64,000 bases of DNA from Membranipora membranacea (taxonomy: Eukaryota; Bryozoa; Gymnolaemata; Cheilostomatida; Membraniporidae): the NCBI GenBank assembly GCA_914767715.1, contig OU612065.1:13022001-13086000 (forward strand). The letters run 5' to 3'. Of the stretch, positions 50,651 through 63,838 are shown in pieces. Position 1 is the first letter of the stretch; each line of letters begins with the position of its first letter. Under the pieces are notes generated by a model. That model made no database searches. It was not told where the DNA came from and was given only the letters and a program-made list of their open reading frames with translations. Made by a program: the position numbers and the translations under genes.

Positions 50651-50656
50651 AATAAA
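50651..50656 (+). terminator. Poly(A) signal AATAAA for JAK
   Basis: AATAAA lies 21 bases past the JAK stop codon on the same strand. It would give a very short 3' untranslated region unless a later signal is used. Confidence 0.55.
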
Positions 50657-51743
50657 GATCTGACATGGAATACTGGTAAAGCAAAATGTGAATTTCATTC
50701 GCTTTTTTTATTGCCATTATTGTCGATTTAAATACCTTATTTCACAATCTTTTATACACCAATTTTCTGTGAATCTGCTCAAATGATATGCTATATCGTT
50801 AAAATTACATGTTATTGAAAAGCTAATGCATCATTTTGAAACTGGTATTCAAGTTTATCAATCAAATTAAATTTTGCTTGAATGTCCACTGAAAATCTGA
50901 GAGAGTATGCATAACATTATTATTTCTGACATATCAACACAATGAGCTGAAACAAAAGTTGGTTTGGTGCCATCTGAAGACTGTTTGATAGTTTTCTTTC
51001 ATATGCCAGTCTATACTCAGAGTTTTTTATTCTGCACATTACAGCTGTTTGTTTGCTCTCAGGTATCTGTGTTTGCTGTCATAATTCTATATCAACTAAT
51101 CTTACTAATGTATTGAGTATAATTATAGATGTCTGCTAACACTAGTCACATTATTATAGAGTAGGAGAGCCTTCTATTATGGTGCCATGGAATCCGGATT
51201 CTTCATGCCAGCATGGTGCTACCACTCGGATTTTTCTTGATCACATAGTTTATTACTGTTGGACTGTATTTTATTTTCCTATTTCATAAAAGTTACACCT
51301 TGCCTTTTACATTTCTGTTCTTATTGATTTTTTGTTAATAAATCGGCTTTCAGTAGTAGATAATTTGATCTAAACTGTATAAAGTTAGCTTATATTCCTA
51401 TTAGCCATTGGGTCAAGTTTCCTGAGAATTTGCTATTATTATTCCTGCAGTCAGAATATTAGCTTGATTGCTGACATGAAATTGTTCATGATAAGGTAGC
51501 GCTCAGGGCACCCCTCGTACTACTATCAAATAGTCAGGCTTGATCTTTCCTAATCAATAATAATACAAGTGATGTTAATTTCTGTCATTCAGAATTAAGA
51601 TTGATTAAACAGTCAGAATTGACATTTTTCAAGATCTGCTCAGGTTAGGAACCTCTTGCTTTGGGCACTGTTAACATCTAGCAATATCATATCGTAATTT
51701 GTAATGTCTGGTTTTCAATTATCAACATGGTGATCATGAAGTG
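50657..51743. other. Intergenic stretch after JAK
   Basis: About 1.1 kb of AT-rich sequence between JAK and the next plus-strand gene. No open frame, repeat or RNA gene is evident. It may include a longer JAK 3' untranslated region and the promoter of the following gene. Confidence 0.5.
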
Positions 51744-53307
51744 ATGATGAAGGCAAATAATGCGACGCCCAGGGTATCAAATGATGGCGCTCTTTCACGG
51801 AGTTATCTTGATGTGCTCTTACAGGATAAGCTGGAAAAACTAGACTTTCAGGCAGGTCTCTTCTCTAAGAGATTGGACGACAAAAAATTTGAGGTTAGAT
51901 AATAAAATTTCATCCTCCCCGATGAATTTTTTAACAGTCTGCTGGCTAGCTGTCTATCTCTAGCCTTATCAGGAAGCTTGCCCAGACACGACGATGTATT
52001 TCGAGAGACTTGTGAATAACACATCCAGCATTTGACCGATGCTACATAACCATACTCTGAATATGAAACACTATTATAAAAGCTTATTCTTGCTTGATTT
52101 TTTTCTAAATGAATGATGGATAATGAGCCTCAAGAAATCTTTTTCGTATTACATGTAGCTACGGCATGAGTTGAACCGATTGTCAGAAGACCGCGACAAA
52201 TTCTCCAAGACAAAATTTAAGTCTGCAACAGTCAAGCAAAAAGCTGAAAAAAAGGATCCACTCAAGCTTAGCAGTAACGTACAGTTCAATCTTCCTCCAA
52301 TCCATAACATAGGTAAGCTTAATATTACATGACCCAAAGACGTATAGTCCATATAACTTATAGGATTGGTTTGTTTTGTATATTGAGGTTTGAGTCAGAG
52401 CAAGGAGTTGACAACATCCAGTTTGTAATATTTGCCTTTTTAATGCTGTATCAACAATATTGCTACATGCTTTATATTAGAAACCTGAAACCGTATAGAA
52501 AAGCATTATTTTTGTAGAACTTTTGACCTTAATAACTGATTTTTGTAACAGCAGGGACTAAAGTGTCAAGCGTATAATAAAAATTTCATTGGTTTTGTAA
52601 TGACCTCTGCACCAATGCTCAAATTTTGCAAGAAACAGACAACATAAATCATGTTTAAGCTTTTGACATGGTTTTTTAAAACAAAAACTAGGTTTCTCTT
52701 CACATTTTTTGAATTGGTCTCCATGTTGATTGATTATTTTTACGATAAATAAGGAAAAGGAATAAGTGGTGGGGATCGGAGGAAATCATCGATGGCGCCG
52801 TCTATTGAAGTACAAATGTCTCTACTACAGCTCTCACAACATTTCAATGTAGCTGCTCGGAAAATGCGACGAGAGAGCCTCATGAAGTAAGTCAAATGTG
52901 ACATTAGATGTTGTTTAACAAATAAATTAAACTCGAAGGGATCAACTCCAAGACACTCTTCTATTCTATGGGGCTATGAGAAGCATTTATCGCCTCGATT
53001 GAAATCTGTGGTACCATGGTGCTTGGCTTATCTGATCCTTCTCACTCTTTAAAGGACAAGTCATGATGAATTCATGGCAGAAAGACTGAAGATACTAAAC
53101 AGCTATCACTCTAATTGGAATGCTGCAGGGTCTATCAATGACTTTCGGTTACCGACCCCCACAACTCCAACCAGACTGGACTATGAAGTGAGGGATTCGC
53201 AACAGATTACAAAAGCTGTGAACAAGACACCATTCATAAAGCCAAGGCCAATTGCAATAGCCCAAGAGGACAAAGGAGGTAGTAAGAACAACACACCAAG
53301 AGATTAG
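51744..53307 (+). CDS. Uncharacterised small coiled-coil protein
   Basis: Four exons join in frame: 51744-51893, 52159-52312, 52754-52886 and 53055-53307, giving 229 residues. The first ATG pair (MMKANNATPRV) is taken as the start. I do not recognise the family. Residues about 25-70 are charged and probably helical (KLEKLDFQAGLFSKRLDD, LRHELNRLSEDRDKF), and a second helical patch is near 125-165 (LLQLSQHFNVAARKMRRES, AERLKILNSYHSNW). The rest is basic and Pro/Thr-rich (RLPTPTTPTRLDY). There are no Cys pairs, signal peptide or membrane segment. The exon model rests on matching phases and a continuous frame. A distant tie to CCDC190-type coiled-coil proteins is possible but unproven. Confidence 0.75.
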
Positions 53308-53729
53308 TATGATGATGACACAAATGTACAATCCAGGAGAGAATTATCCTCTCACTGAAAGGGAGAACACAACTCCGAATATTCTTTGATCGTACTAACT
53401 GCTGTACCAAGGAGTACCTCCCTGGCTGTACAGGGAACTTGTATGGTTATCAACACAGTGACCTGTTGCCCAGCAGTGGGACATAGCCTTGGCAACAAAT
53501 AGGGTGCTGAGTATATAGAGGCAAGGTTTTTGACAGACTTTCTTTATCAAAAGCCTTTGCTGTTTGTGAATTAATCACTTTTATTAAGTTTAGAAATCAG
53601 AAAAATATAAGAATGATAATATATAATATACTTCAAAACTCATATTCTAATGTTCAAGTCATGCAAAATGCATTGAGCGCAATGGAAAAGGTTAAAAGCT
53701 GGAAATTGTGATAACTTTTGCTTAAAAAG

Positions 53730-53735
53730 AATAAA
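53730..53735 (+). terminator. Possible poly(A) signal, coiled-coil gene
   Basis: AATAAA about 420 bases past the stop at 53307 on the same strand, just before the convergent end of prosaposin. Confidence 0.35.
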
Positions 53736-53873
53736 GATATATGGAATGGAGTCCAAATATTATAGATAGCACAGTAAGTATTAGTTATAGTAGTGAATCT
53801 CATTTCACACTGTAGGATATAGAATTCAGATAGTTGGTATACCCTGCATAGTTACAGCAGTGATTGTATTTAC

Positions 53874-53879
53874 TTTATT
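53874..53879 (-). terminator. Poly(A) signal AATAAA for prosaposin
   Basis: TTTATT on the plus strand reads AATAAA on the minus strand, only 9 bases past the prosaposin stop codon. If used, the 3' untranslated region would be about 30 bases; a further signal downstream may be used instead. Confidence 0.4.
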
Positions 53880-53888
53880 CTGGTTACA

Positions 53889-56800
53889 CTATATGTTACT
53901 CTTGTTGTAAAGGTGAACCAGACCATCAGCCTTCATCGATGCCGTGCAGAGTCCAACTTCCTAAAAGATAATCAGAAAAGCCCCAGTTATAAGTATCCAA
54001 GAGATAGAAACACACAAAAATGAAACTTAACATGAAAGCCAATCACTACATAGTAAACATAGCATGCCGGGCCGATAGGCCAGCATGTACACCTCATAGC
54101 CTTAAAGTAACAGATTACTTACTTTGCAGATGTCTTTTGGTGAGATTTCACCAGCGACAGCTTTCAGTATGGCTGGTCCGTACTGCTTTACCATTGTAGT
54201 ACACTAAAACACAACGTAAACATTTTATAGCGCTGCATTGGATGGGTGACTTCAATTATCATTGATGATACCTAGTGTCTGATTTGTCTGGCACTCAGCT
54301 CTATAGAACACATGGGGTCTGAATACTTATATGGTTTTCTAGTAAGCTCTGGGATGAGTGGCCTAATTGTAACTCACCTTTGATACAAACAACTGGGGAA
54401 GGCTGCTGCATGATCCAAGAAGAGCTTTCTCTATCTCCTGAACAGTATCATTCTTTGTCAGCATAGTTTTAGCGTAGGTCAAAGCCATTGTACACATGAT
54501 GCAGTCCTCACCTTTGAGATTGGCAACAGGTGTCACCTCTATAACAAAAATACAATGTTTAGATATCACTTCATCAAAGAACTAAACATCAGCATTGTCA
54601 CAAGCCATCAGCATCAATTTCTATGATCAACTTTGTAAAAACAATTTCAGAACCACTTTGATAGTACCTGATCTTATGCAGGTATCACAGGCTGGTCCTG
54701 ATCAACTCAAAAGCAACTAACTCTACCAACCAAATCTATGGATGTAACATAATTTTACACTAAACCTGGCTTCCTCAAACACAATCAAACCTCAGTCAAT
54801 ATTGACTTCATTCAAAAGATTCTATTCCAAGGTTGGTTTTGTGTTATCCCTGTATATACCTTGAACCCCTGTGCCGGAGCAAAGACCGAGGAAGGTGCAG
54901 AGTGTAGCAGGAGCGGCATCATTCACCAGAAGTTTAATGATGGCAGGTCCGTATTGTTGTACTAGATTCTCACACTCTTTGCTGACAGTGGAAGGTAAGA
55001 GGTCGCAAACCTTATCCAAAGCCTTCTCTATCTCTTCCTATGAATATGAGGAAACAGCAAACAAAATGAATCGACAAGTCTATGTTATCGATGAATGCAT
55101 GACCACCTGTTATGTGCGAGAAAAAAGGGGCCCAGTAGAGTCTTTGTTCTAGGCATAAGTTAGTCTGGTTTTCATGAGTGGAGGCTGGATAGTCAAAATT
55201 CAGTTTTCTAGCCATCATTCAATGAATACTCGGGAGGTTTTGATTCTTGTAAACAGTATGACACAGTCATATCAGAGCACAGTGCTTCAGGTGTCATTGA
55301 TACAGAAGTCCCGGATAGATGAGCAGAAATATGGATGGTGTTCAAGTGTTCAGTCATCAGAAAAATTCACGAAAAATGATGACAGTAAAAGTGAGGTGTG
55401 CAAGATCATTCATTGTAACCTCGAATTATTACCTGTGAGGGTGGCTGAAAGTAAATTAAATTTATCCTGCACAAGTATGGCATTGATTGCAAGATGCACT
55501 TATTACACATGTGTAAAAGTATAAGTCTCACACGAAGACCTATACGAACACTAAAGTATAGACAACTAATAACCATAACACTAAACTTATGTTGTACAGT
55601 TTTGACAGCCTTCATTTTCTAGGAGAACGTAGGCAATGATATGGCAAATATGACAGACATGCTGTATCAATCAATGTACAACTTATACAAAAGTGATATT
55701 AATTTACATGAGCTTTACATTGTTAATGTATGGTTTAAGTTATAGACAGTTTTCTGAGCTCTGATTTAGGCCTCAATTTGGAGTTGTCTTCTCTCCAGTT
55801 TGGTACTTTTAACCCACGCCGCATAGGAAAAACGTGCTGAAAAGAGTGTCATCTTGAAAACCGCTTATAATAGGATAACAATTATTTTTTATTTAGAATC
55901 TGCAACATTGAAAACTCATATGGACATAGTTTGGGAAATAATTTTAGTATTTGGATAGTCAATTACAGCATTTTCCGCCTGTTTTGCGGACAATTTGGCA
56001 GAATATTTCATGAGTTTCATCACTAAAATTAAGATCTATCAACATTCAAGCCTCCAATGATTTGGAAAACCTGTCTCACCGGGTTTTCAATAGTGCTGAC
56101 TCTGAATCAAAAATCGTTTTTATCCTAACATTAGCGGTTTTCAATATAAACCTCTTTCAGCAGGTTTCTCCTATGCGGCGTGGGTTAAAAGTACCAAACT
56201 GGAGAGAGGACAACTCCAAATTGAGGCATAAATAAGAGCTCAGAAAACTGTCTATTCTGATGAAATCGTATCATCTACAATTCTCACCTCAGTAGCGTTA
56301 GTAGACAGCATGGATTCGAGTTTCTCTATGGCGAACTCGCATAGCGCACACCCTGGTCCGGAAGTAGCCTTTGGTTTAAGCTGAATGGGCTTAGCTACAG
56401 ACAGTTGAGGAGCCTCAATAGTCACAGTTGTGTTGCACAATCCAAGGTCACCGCAGAGAGTTTTGGGATCCTGTACAAAATAGATGTAGATATGAGTCAA
56501 CATATAGAGTCATTCATCACGCTATTTGTACAGTATTCTAAAGGGGGGTCAACATTTTCCTGAACTTTGAGCTTGCCGCCTCTCATAATGCTTGTGACAT
56601 GAGCCATCAGGCATTGTCTCTAATCATGTTTCACCAACTTAAATATCTTATCAGCAACCTTGGTCACACTACACAATAATTCGGGTTGTGTGAGATAACT
56701 GGCTGGCAGACACCTTACCAAAATCACTACCAATGTGATAAGTTATCACTTGATATAAAAGTGGGGCTACATACCAACATGAATATACAAATAACGTAAA

Positions 56801-59800
56801 CTGCTAAAAAGCGTTCGTACAACTCTGAGATAAAGCGCAGATTGCAGAGCTACCAATCTGTCATATGGCTAAGTGTCAAAGTACAGTTTTAAACACACCA
56901 TTTCTTCTATGAATACTTACGAAGCCATCCATGAACTGTTTCCAGAGCTTAGGCATGTACTGTTCGATTATTTCTTTGCACTGTGAAAAAAAGTTTTATT
57001 ACAATAACTTGAGTTGTTTTTAAGGATCAGACAGGGTAAATGCTCTCTTGTGGTCTTATCTTTGTGTGGACAGACTACAGACAGACTAACAATATACTAT
57101 TTTAATATGGTACATTGTATTGGTGGAATGTTTTTCATTCCAAATTTCAGAGTTTGACCAGGGGAGATATAAAGGGGCTTGATTGCGGTGCTCACCATGG
57201 CTGAGAAACTGCCAAGCTGTGTGCAGACATCATCCTCGAGCACACTCTCAATTTGCTGCTCAGTCGAGTTGTTGTTGAGGAATAGTTTAGCAGTATTCAG
57301 AACCTCTTCACAGGTTGTGCATGTATCATCAGCAGACACTCGAGAGGCGACCTGAAATGTTGACCAGTCATTAATATCACATGAATAATATTACAAAATA
57401 AAAATGTGTGCAATGAGATTCAAATGGTTGGCATTATAATCAACAACCCATAATGAATCATATAATAGTTCATTCACTTGCTTGTCAATGCTCAATCAGT
57501 TTTGTAACTGAGCTTATTTCAAAGCAGAGGAAAAAACGTGACCTGTGACGGCGGCTAATGGTTTCTTCAAAACATTCTAAGGGGAACAATAAAAACTATA
57601 TGCACAAAGAGAACGGCAAATAACTAGGGAGAAGTAGGAAGTAACTTGACATTTTAATGCTCTCAAAACAACATAAGCTGTATGCATGACTCATCAAGTT
57701 CAATGAACCAATGACCAGGGAGTATTCTACTACCTCTATTCTACTTACTCCTCTAATATGTTGGTTCAGTTTGCCAGCTGATCTAAGCTTTTGTACAAAT
57801 ACAGCTCTAGCTTTATCAACAACAGTCTTCATTGTGATGGTTACTGAGGCATTTTTGCACAGGCCAACCATGACACACAGATCGTTAGTAAGCTCCTCAT
57901 CAATAAGGCCGACCATCTGGGGCACAAACATATCTACTAGTGTTTTACACTCGGCAGCAAGATCTCCACCAATCTGTGCACATTCTCCCTCAAGTGCATT
58001 GGTCATGGCAGCCTGAAATTAAGTAATAACAATGCTGCATGGTGTTAGGAGATCAAACCGATGTCTTACGATGGTTTACAAGAAAGAATCTGTAATTAGT
58101 TAATTATAAATTCTTTTCAGACAAATAGCAAGATATAGGACCCATAATTAATCTGAACTTGACTAATTGGCTGCCAGTACAGTTCAAGCCTTATTACATG
58201 AGCACTTCTAATTATGCAACTTTTTGTTACCAGTCATGAGATATGGGTATGTGTTAGGTTGTCTGGAGAAAAGAGATATCATCTGATTTACAGTAATCAG
58301 TCTCTCCATCAGGATAGTAAGTACATGGTATATTTGGTGACAGGGGTAATTATGGAATAATAAGCTCTTCAGCTTGAGACATTGCGTGCATATCATAGAC
58401 AAAACACTTGTCTATGAATTATGTAAAGTCATAAACATATAAATAGCTTTTGCTTCTAAGAATTTGTAAACATCCCTCCCCCTCTGTACTGCTTACCTGG
58501 TTGCTTTTGTCGTCAATCTCGCTCTTTATCGTAGCTATCAAAGTCTTGCAGTCTGAACAGAATGGAGATTCCTCTGCTTTCACAGGAACTTTTGCGGCGG
58601 ACAGCGAAACTCGGGCAAACTGTTGATATGAAAAACAATGAAGTTTTTTTACTAGTTGTGGCCAATATATTTAAGAAGAAATTTACATATTATTCACTTG
58701 ACGTACAGACGGCATTATAGACCCTGGTTTCGGGACATCACATTCAATATTAATTTCAGGCTCAAAATTAGCCTACAAAACCAAGCCTACCACAAAATTA
58801 CTGGAAGATGCTGAAACATGTGACCGAGGGTGGTTTGCAAGGATGCAATCTCCGAATCCTTTCCTGTAATCGAATTTGAATTTAATCATCAAGGAAGTTT
58901 CACTTTCATTGGACTCACAGAGGTCTTCAGTGGTTCTACCACAGCAGAGACAGCGGGTATTTGATTGAGGTCTTTCTTCGATCCACACAATCCTAGAAGT
59001 GCGCATGAGGTTGAAGGGTCAAGACTCATATCAGCCATAGAGATCAACTCATCCAAATAATGATCAGCGACCTCCTTGCACTGTGAAATATAAAGTATAT
59101 GGACGATTTTGGAATCAACAAAAATTATATTTTTTCAACATCGTTAGCACAAATCAATATTAACACCTGATATATCTTTAAGAAAATATGAAAAGATTCA
59201 AATGAATTCTTTCCTACCCTCTGAATTTACAATTATGTGAAGAATCATCTTTTTTCAGAAAGTAGCACTGTGTCATGATAAGGTTGTAGGTATGTAGCAT
59301 ATATATTACAGTTCAATATTCACTTACAGTGGTTCTTGAGAAAGCATCAGGAAGGAACTCGCAAGCTCTGTTCATATAGCCCTGGATTGTACTCTTAAAA
59401 ATATGAACAACAAACAAATGAATCATAAGAACATGACAGGCGATGACATCATTGTGTCCCATGATAAAGAATCAGGTCATCAAAAATAACATGATCATGT
59501 GGCAAGCAGTGGTGTACAAATAGTTAACATTGGACCATATAAGGCAAAGTCAGTCGGGTACATTTAGTCACAGTGGTTTACAGAATAATATCAATAAAGA
59601 CCGATTAATCAAAACAGATAGTACAGTGAAAAAAACGCTTACGTGTGTATCTAATATAGTACTGTCTTTTTCAAAAAAGCAGGTTTCACTGAACTGATGC
59701 AATTCAAGATTATAAGAAGATTGATGATTGATAACGTCATATTGATATATACACTACCTTTGTTGCTCCTGCAGTGACAAAGTTTTTCAAATCAGTTATA

Positions 59801-60550
59801 ATATCTTGGCAAAAATCGCAGACAACGGAAGGGCTGACCTGGGTCTAAAAAACCAATAAAAATGTAAATGAAATGGTTGAAATGAGTGAGCAGCATAAAA
59901 ATGCACATCTATGCATTTCAGAGAGCATATATATAATAATAAAATACCATCAAACTCAAGATTAAGTCCATGAAAGTCAGTATTAAAGAAAATGTCTCAC
60001 CACTGGTAGCTGCTTCCACACTTTTGCACAATGGTCCATAGCTGAACATTTTGCAGCATTCTGGAAGCTGTCACACCAGTATGAGGGTCCATAGGTACAC
60101 TCATTGGCTCCCAGCAAATTTGCCCCATTTACTGAAAGAAGAAAACATAAGATTAACACTTATTTATTGATATTTCCCTCTCAGTAGAGTAGCCACCAGA
60201 GTGATTGCAGGTTTGAGCTCTGGACGTGAGGGCATCTCTCAAGAGACATTACACCTGCACTTTTATGGACACACACAGCACAGGACACATGTTTTATTTG
60301 ATGGAAGATTAAATGTAAGTGGAGTCTCACTACCTCCCTGCTACCACTAACCCACACATCATCATCATTCATGTTGTGGCTAGCTAGTGCTGATTCATTT
60401 TACATTAACATAGCAATAGCATACCATGATTGAAAACATAAACTGTAATATTAAACGTTATATGGGAGAGGGACAAAAGCCTCTACTACGCTCCATTTGA
60501 TTCTTACCTGCAACAACGAAGAGAACAGCAACTGCAACAAACTTCAGCAT
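53889..60550 (-). CDS. PSAP: Prosaposin: one SapA and five SapB domains
   Basis: Fourteen exons join in frame in transcript order: 60508-60550, 60001-60131, 59758-59844, 59328-59393, 58919-59080, 58497-58619, 57749-58012, 57196-57351, 56921-56980, 56288-56470, 54860-55037, 54378-54538, 54123-54203, 53889-53960; 588 residues. A hydrophobic signal peptide (MLKFVAVAVLFVVAG) leads into a SapA domain (CTYGPSYWCDSF, HCAKVWKQLP). Five SapB domains follow, each with the six-cysteine pattern C-x2-C, C, C, C-x5-C (for example CDFCQDI, CALLGLC; CEFAIEK, CTFLGLC; CMALTY, CKEVGLC). Prosaposin is cleaved in lysosomes into saposins that present sphingolipids to hydrolases. Vertebrate prosaposin has four SapB domains and a C-terminal SapA; here there are five and the frame ends right after the fifth. 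The region after domain 2 (VDKARAVFVQKLRSAGKL) is an unusually long linker. Confidence 0.93.
55745..56252. mobile_element. Foldback MITE in prosaposin intron 10
   Basis: A 508-bp element with ends GACAGTTTTCTGAGCTC and GAGCTCAGAAAACTGTC and TA on both sides (55743-55744, 56253-56254). The inverted repeats continue inward for over 100 bp (TTTGGAGTTGTC, AGTTTGGTACTTTTAACCCA, CGCCGCATAGGA and partners), with increasing divergence. TA flanks fit a Tc1/mariner-type target. There is no coding frame. Its right end is only 35 bases from prosaposin exon 10. Confidence 0.85.
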
Positions 60551-61144
60551 CTTCACACCTGTTTCCTGGAAGGTCAAATATAAGAATGGTTGGAAGAGAA
60601 AAACACACCACTCTACTTTCTTCTGGCTGGTGCAGTGTATTATTTCCTCTGATGTAGTGCATATGATCTATAATTCTGTTGGTGCCTTAGGTTATTGGAA
60701 AGAATCATTGGTTATGGTTTATCACGTGGTTACTCATGTGATGAGAATTGACGTATATAATTATAAGCAAACGATATTATCAGGAGTTTTAAAAAACTAG
60801 TTGTCTAGTGTGGCTTAGCAACTCCTGCAAGTTGTTGTATTCCTACACAATTCCTTGAAGGAAAAAAGTAGGTAGTTATCACATTAAAAAAGCAAATTAT
60901 TTTGTTTATCAGCATAACTTTGAATGTGTGCAACATGGAATATCAGATATTGACTTAATGAAAGAAAAAATATCAGGTAAAATCTACATAACATTAATTT
61001 TTTTGCTGAGGAGTTTGTTTACACAAAATGAGTGATCAATAAGTAGGTGAAACTGAGTAACACCTGGTGCTTTTACACAAAAACTGGGAGACCCAGCCTT
61101 CTACTTTGATTTATAGCAAAAGTGTATCATCAAGCATCGATAAT
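60551..61144. promoter_or_regulatory. Divergent region, prosaposin and CFAP95
   Basis: Just under 600 bases separate the two head-to-head start codons. It must hold both 5' untranslated regions and either two promoters or one shared one. No clear TATA box or conserved motif can be picked out by eye. Confidence 0.45.
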
Positions 61145-63838
61145 ATGTCTGGAGCAATTGGTATGCCTGATTATCGTGAAAGACCTGGGACATTGACTAT
61201 GCGAGGCGACCATATGAACTATTCCAGGGTTGTATTAAACTCAAATTGGTAAGACCAATACCCACTATCTATATTAAGGTTGCACAGAACCAGCTTTGAC
61301 TCTCTAATTTCATACTTCTACAGGTCTTATGCGTATGTTATGTATTGGCTTTAGACGATGACCTACTGGGTAGCGGCCATCCATGATTCTGTACTAAAGA
61401 ACTTACGCTCACTCTGCTCAAATACAATTGTTAAAACTAAACATACAGTACCCTTGTATTAATAAATAATAACTATCAACTATTAACTAAAATACAACAT
61501 TATACATCTTCTAGGCACCAAGCTCGGGAGTCCGAACCAAAGGACTACAACATCAGCACTGATTCAGTCAGAAACCTCAAGAGAGCAACATATGACCGTC
61601 TAGCATCAATAACTGATGGGGTATGTAAAGCTCCCCATAGTTTCCGATATGCAAAAAGCAATTATTTTATAAATTGTACAAAATTCTTTGCGGAATGATT
61701 TAACTGATCAATGTAAGAAGTTTCTCTTGTGGTAAGCTTCTAGCCTCTGAGCCTCCAGATCCTGAAGGCTAAATTCACCATGAATACTACCAACCATTGT
61801 TTTGACCCATTGTCACAACAGGCTAATAACTGACAATAACAATAATATATTTTTTTTACATCCAGTCACAGCCGGTAGGTTATATATACTAAAGCAATGT
61901 TGCCGCTGAGCATTGAAGCACTGTATACAAAATTTTTGATAGCTTTTTTCAAATAATTTGATGGATATCTTATGCAATGTCCCTCAACAATTTCTTTTCA
62001 TTTTATCACAGAGCTTTCACTGTCTATAAATTCAACAACATGGGTGAATATACACATCCTGACCATTATCATTTCAGCACAACAAATAATTTCATCACCT
62101 TCCTTTTTCACTTTGTTGTCTGCTTGGATTCTCTTATAGCCATATATAAAGCAGATAATTTTACCTACTACAGTTAAAAGTTTTACATCATATCTACCAT
62201 AAAGCAATCCCCTCCGCCTGCCTTTAAACATTTAGTCCATAAACCCTTAGATCAAGTTTAATCCAATTGCCTGCATTCTAGTTGCTCCCTTCCACTGGCC
62301 ACTGCGGCATGACCATTGGATCAGGAGGATCTCAGAATGCAGGCAAATGGTCAAAACTTAGTCTAATAAACCCACACAATAATGACACTAGCGATTACCA
62401 ACATTCATAATGGTAGTTCCAGAAAGTTCTCAAGGTCTAAAATATCTCATTCAAAATATCTCATCTTTAGGAGAATCCAAGCTGGCAACTCTTGAGATCA
62501 GAAACAGTGATCCACGTAAAATGCAGCAGTTTAGTGCATCATTTATTGATCAATGCTTAGCACTCCCATAATTCTAAACTGAGCAATATGTTTGAGAAAA
62601 ACAGCTGTCCTACAGATCAATACAAGCAAAAAGTTGGACACTCATATCGCATTTCCTGACAAGAGATTCTGTGAATTATGCAATAGTGTCATGATAACTC
62701 TTTGATATGGAATGACAACTATTCTCTTTTTGTTGAACAGAGAAATAGAATTCTTTTTTTATTTAAAGTATTTTTTGTGTTTTCAGAGTTTCCCAAAGAC
62801 AACATATCAAGCTCACTGTGACAATACTCTACTCAAGGGTGACTACACTGAGAAAGAAGTGCAGAAATGTATGGTCAATACTGGATCATTCAATCACCTA
62901 GCATTAGAAAACAGGTATGAACAATCTTGACAGTATCACATATTTTATTTCCTAATTCCAATTAAACCACAACATTTATAATTGAACAGTTGGCCTGAGT
63001 GGGCGTCAATTTGATACAGGATTGCAAGAGAAAATTGATCCAGTTTGCCACCATGTTAACCAAGTTGCTGGCCACTTATCGGTGAGGAGGGGGGCTACCA
63101 AAGCAGGCCTGTCGGACCGAAACCGACAATAGGAATATTTCCTGACATCAGACTAGTCTTTGTGATGAAACTAGTGACCATATAATATGTTTATACAAGA
63201 TATATGATGATATGATATAATGATTGCAGGGACACAGGGAAACCTGAATCAGGTTATGACTCAGTTTTACCACATCACCATCCAGATCATGATAGATTTA
63301 GAGGGAAGACAACATACCATCATGATTATCAAGTACCCTATCCTTACACCCATGAGGAGGTTAGTACCTGCGATGCTTGCTATCTAGCAGGGAAATATGA
63401 TTGCTATTACTACAAACATGTGTAACTAAGACAATAAACTTCAGGTGTATATAGATAGGGTTAAATCCCCACACAGGTTGTGTTCCTGGTACCTCAGTAT
63501 TTCTAAATGCAAGTGTAGAAGCGTGATTGGATTCATATTTCACTCATGTCAAACTCAAGCAATTTTCCTTCCCTAAAATATATCTCACTCAAAAGGGTTT
63601 GTCATTAGGTACCCATTATGTAACTCTCCGGGATTCCTAGAAAGGTCGGGCACATGATATTGTCCAGGAATTATTGGAAATGCCTATAGGATATTCAATG
63701 CTGAAGCCGCATTGTGGGACTTGGTTTACCATGTCCTCTCACTCGCTCTGCTGCATGGCAGGCTACAGGTTGAGGTTAAACAGAACATGGTTACACCAAT
63801 ACAATTTGTTTCAGGCAGTGACTAAAGCAGATAAAATG
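61145..63838 (+). CDS. CFAP95: CFAP95, ciliary microtubule protein (partial)
   Basis: Five exons join in frame and continue past the window: 61145-61248, 61515-61620, 62787-62914, 63230-63359 and 63815-63838. The translation aligns with human CFAP95 (C9orf135): DYRERPGTLTMRGDHMNYSR against a matching ERKGSLTLRSHHKKYSK, then WHQARESEPKDYNI and NLKRATYDRL, and later HHHPDHDRFRGKTTYHHDY against the RHPPDW...TTYSEDY segment. CFAP95 is one of the microtubule inner proteins that bind inside the doublets of motile cilia and sperm flagella. The start used is the ATG of MSGAIGMPDYRERP; an upstream in-frame leader to about 61067 is open but has no supporting match. About 164 residues are present; the C-terminus lies outside. 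Confidence 0.85.
62250..62363. mobile_element. Short TA-flanked MITE, copy B
   Basis: A 114-bp foldback with ends GATCAAGTTTAATCCAATTG and the imperfect reverse complement (CAAATGGTCAAAACTTAGTC), flanked by TA. It is a longer relative of 42163-42253: shared CAATTGCCTGCATT, GCGGCATGACC and AATGCAGGCAAATGG, with an extra segment (TTGCTCCCTTCCACTGGCC) that extends the inner arm. It lies in CFAP95 intron 2. Copy A looks like a deletion derivative, or B is closer to the full-length form. Confidence 0.8.
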
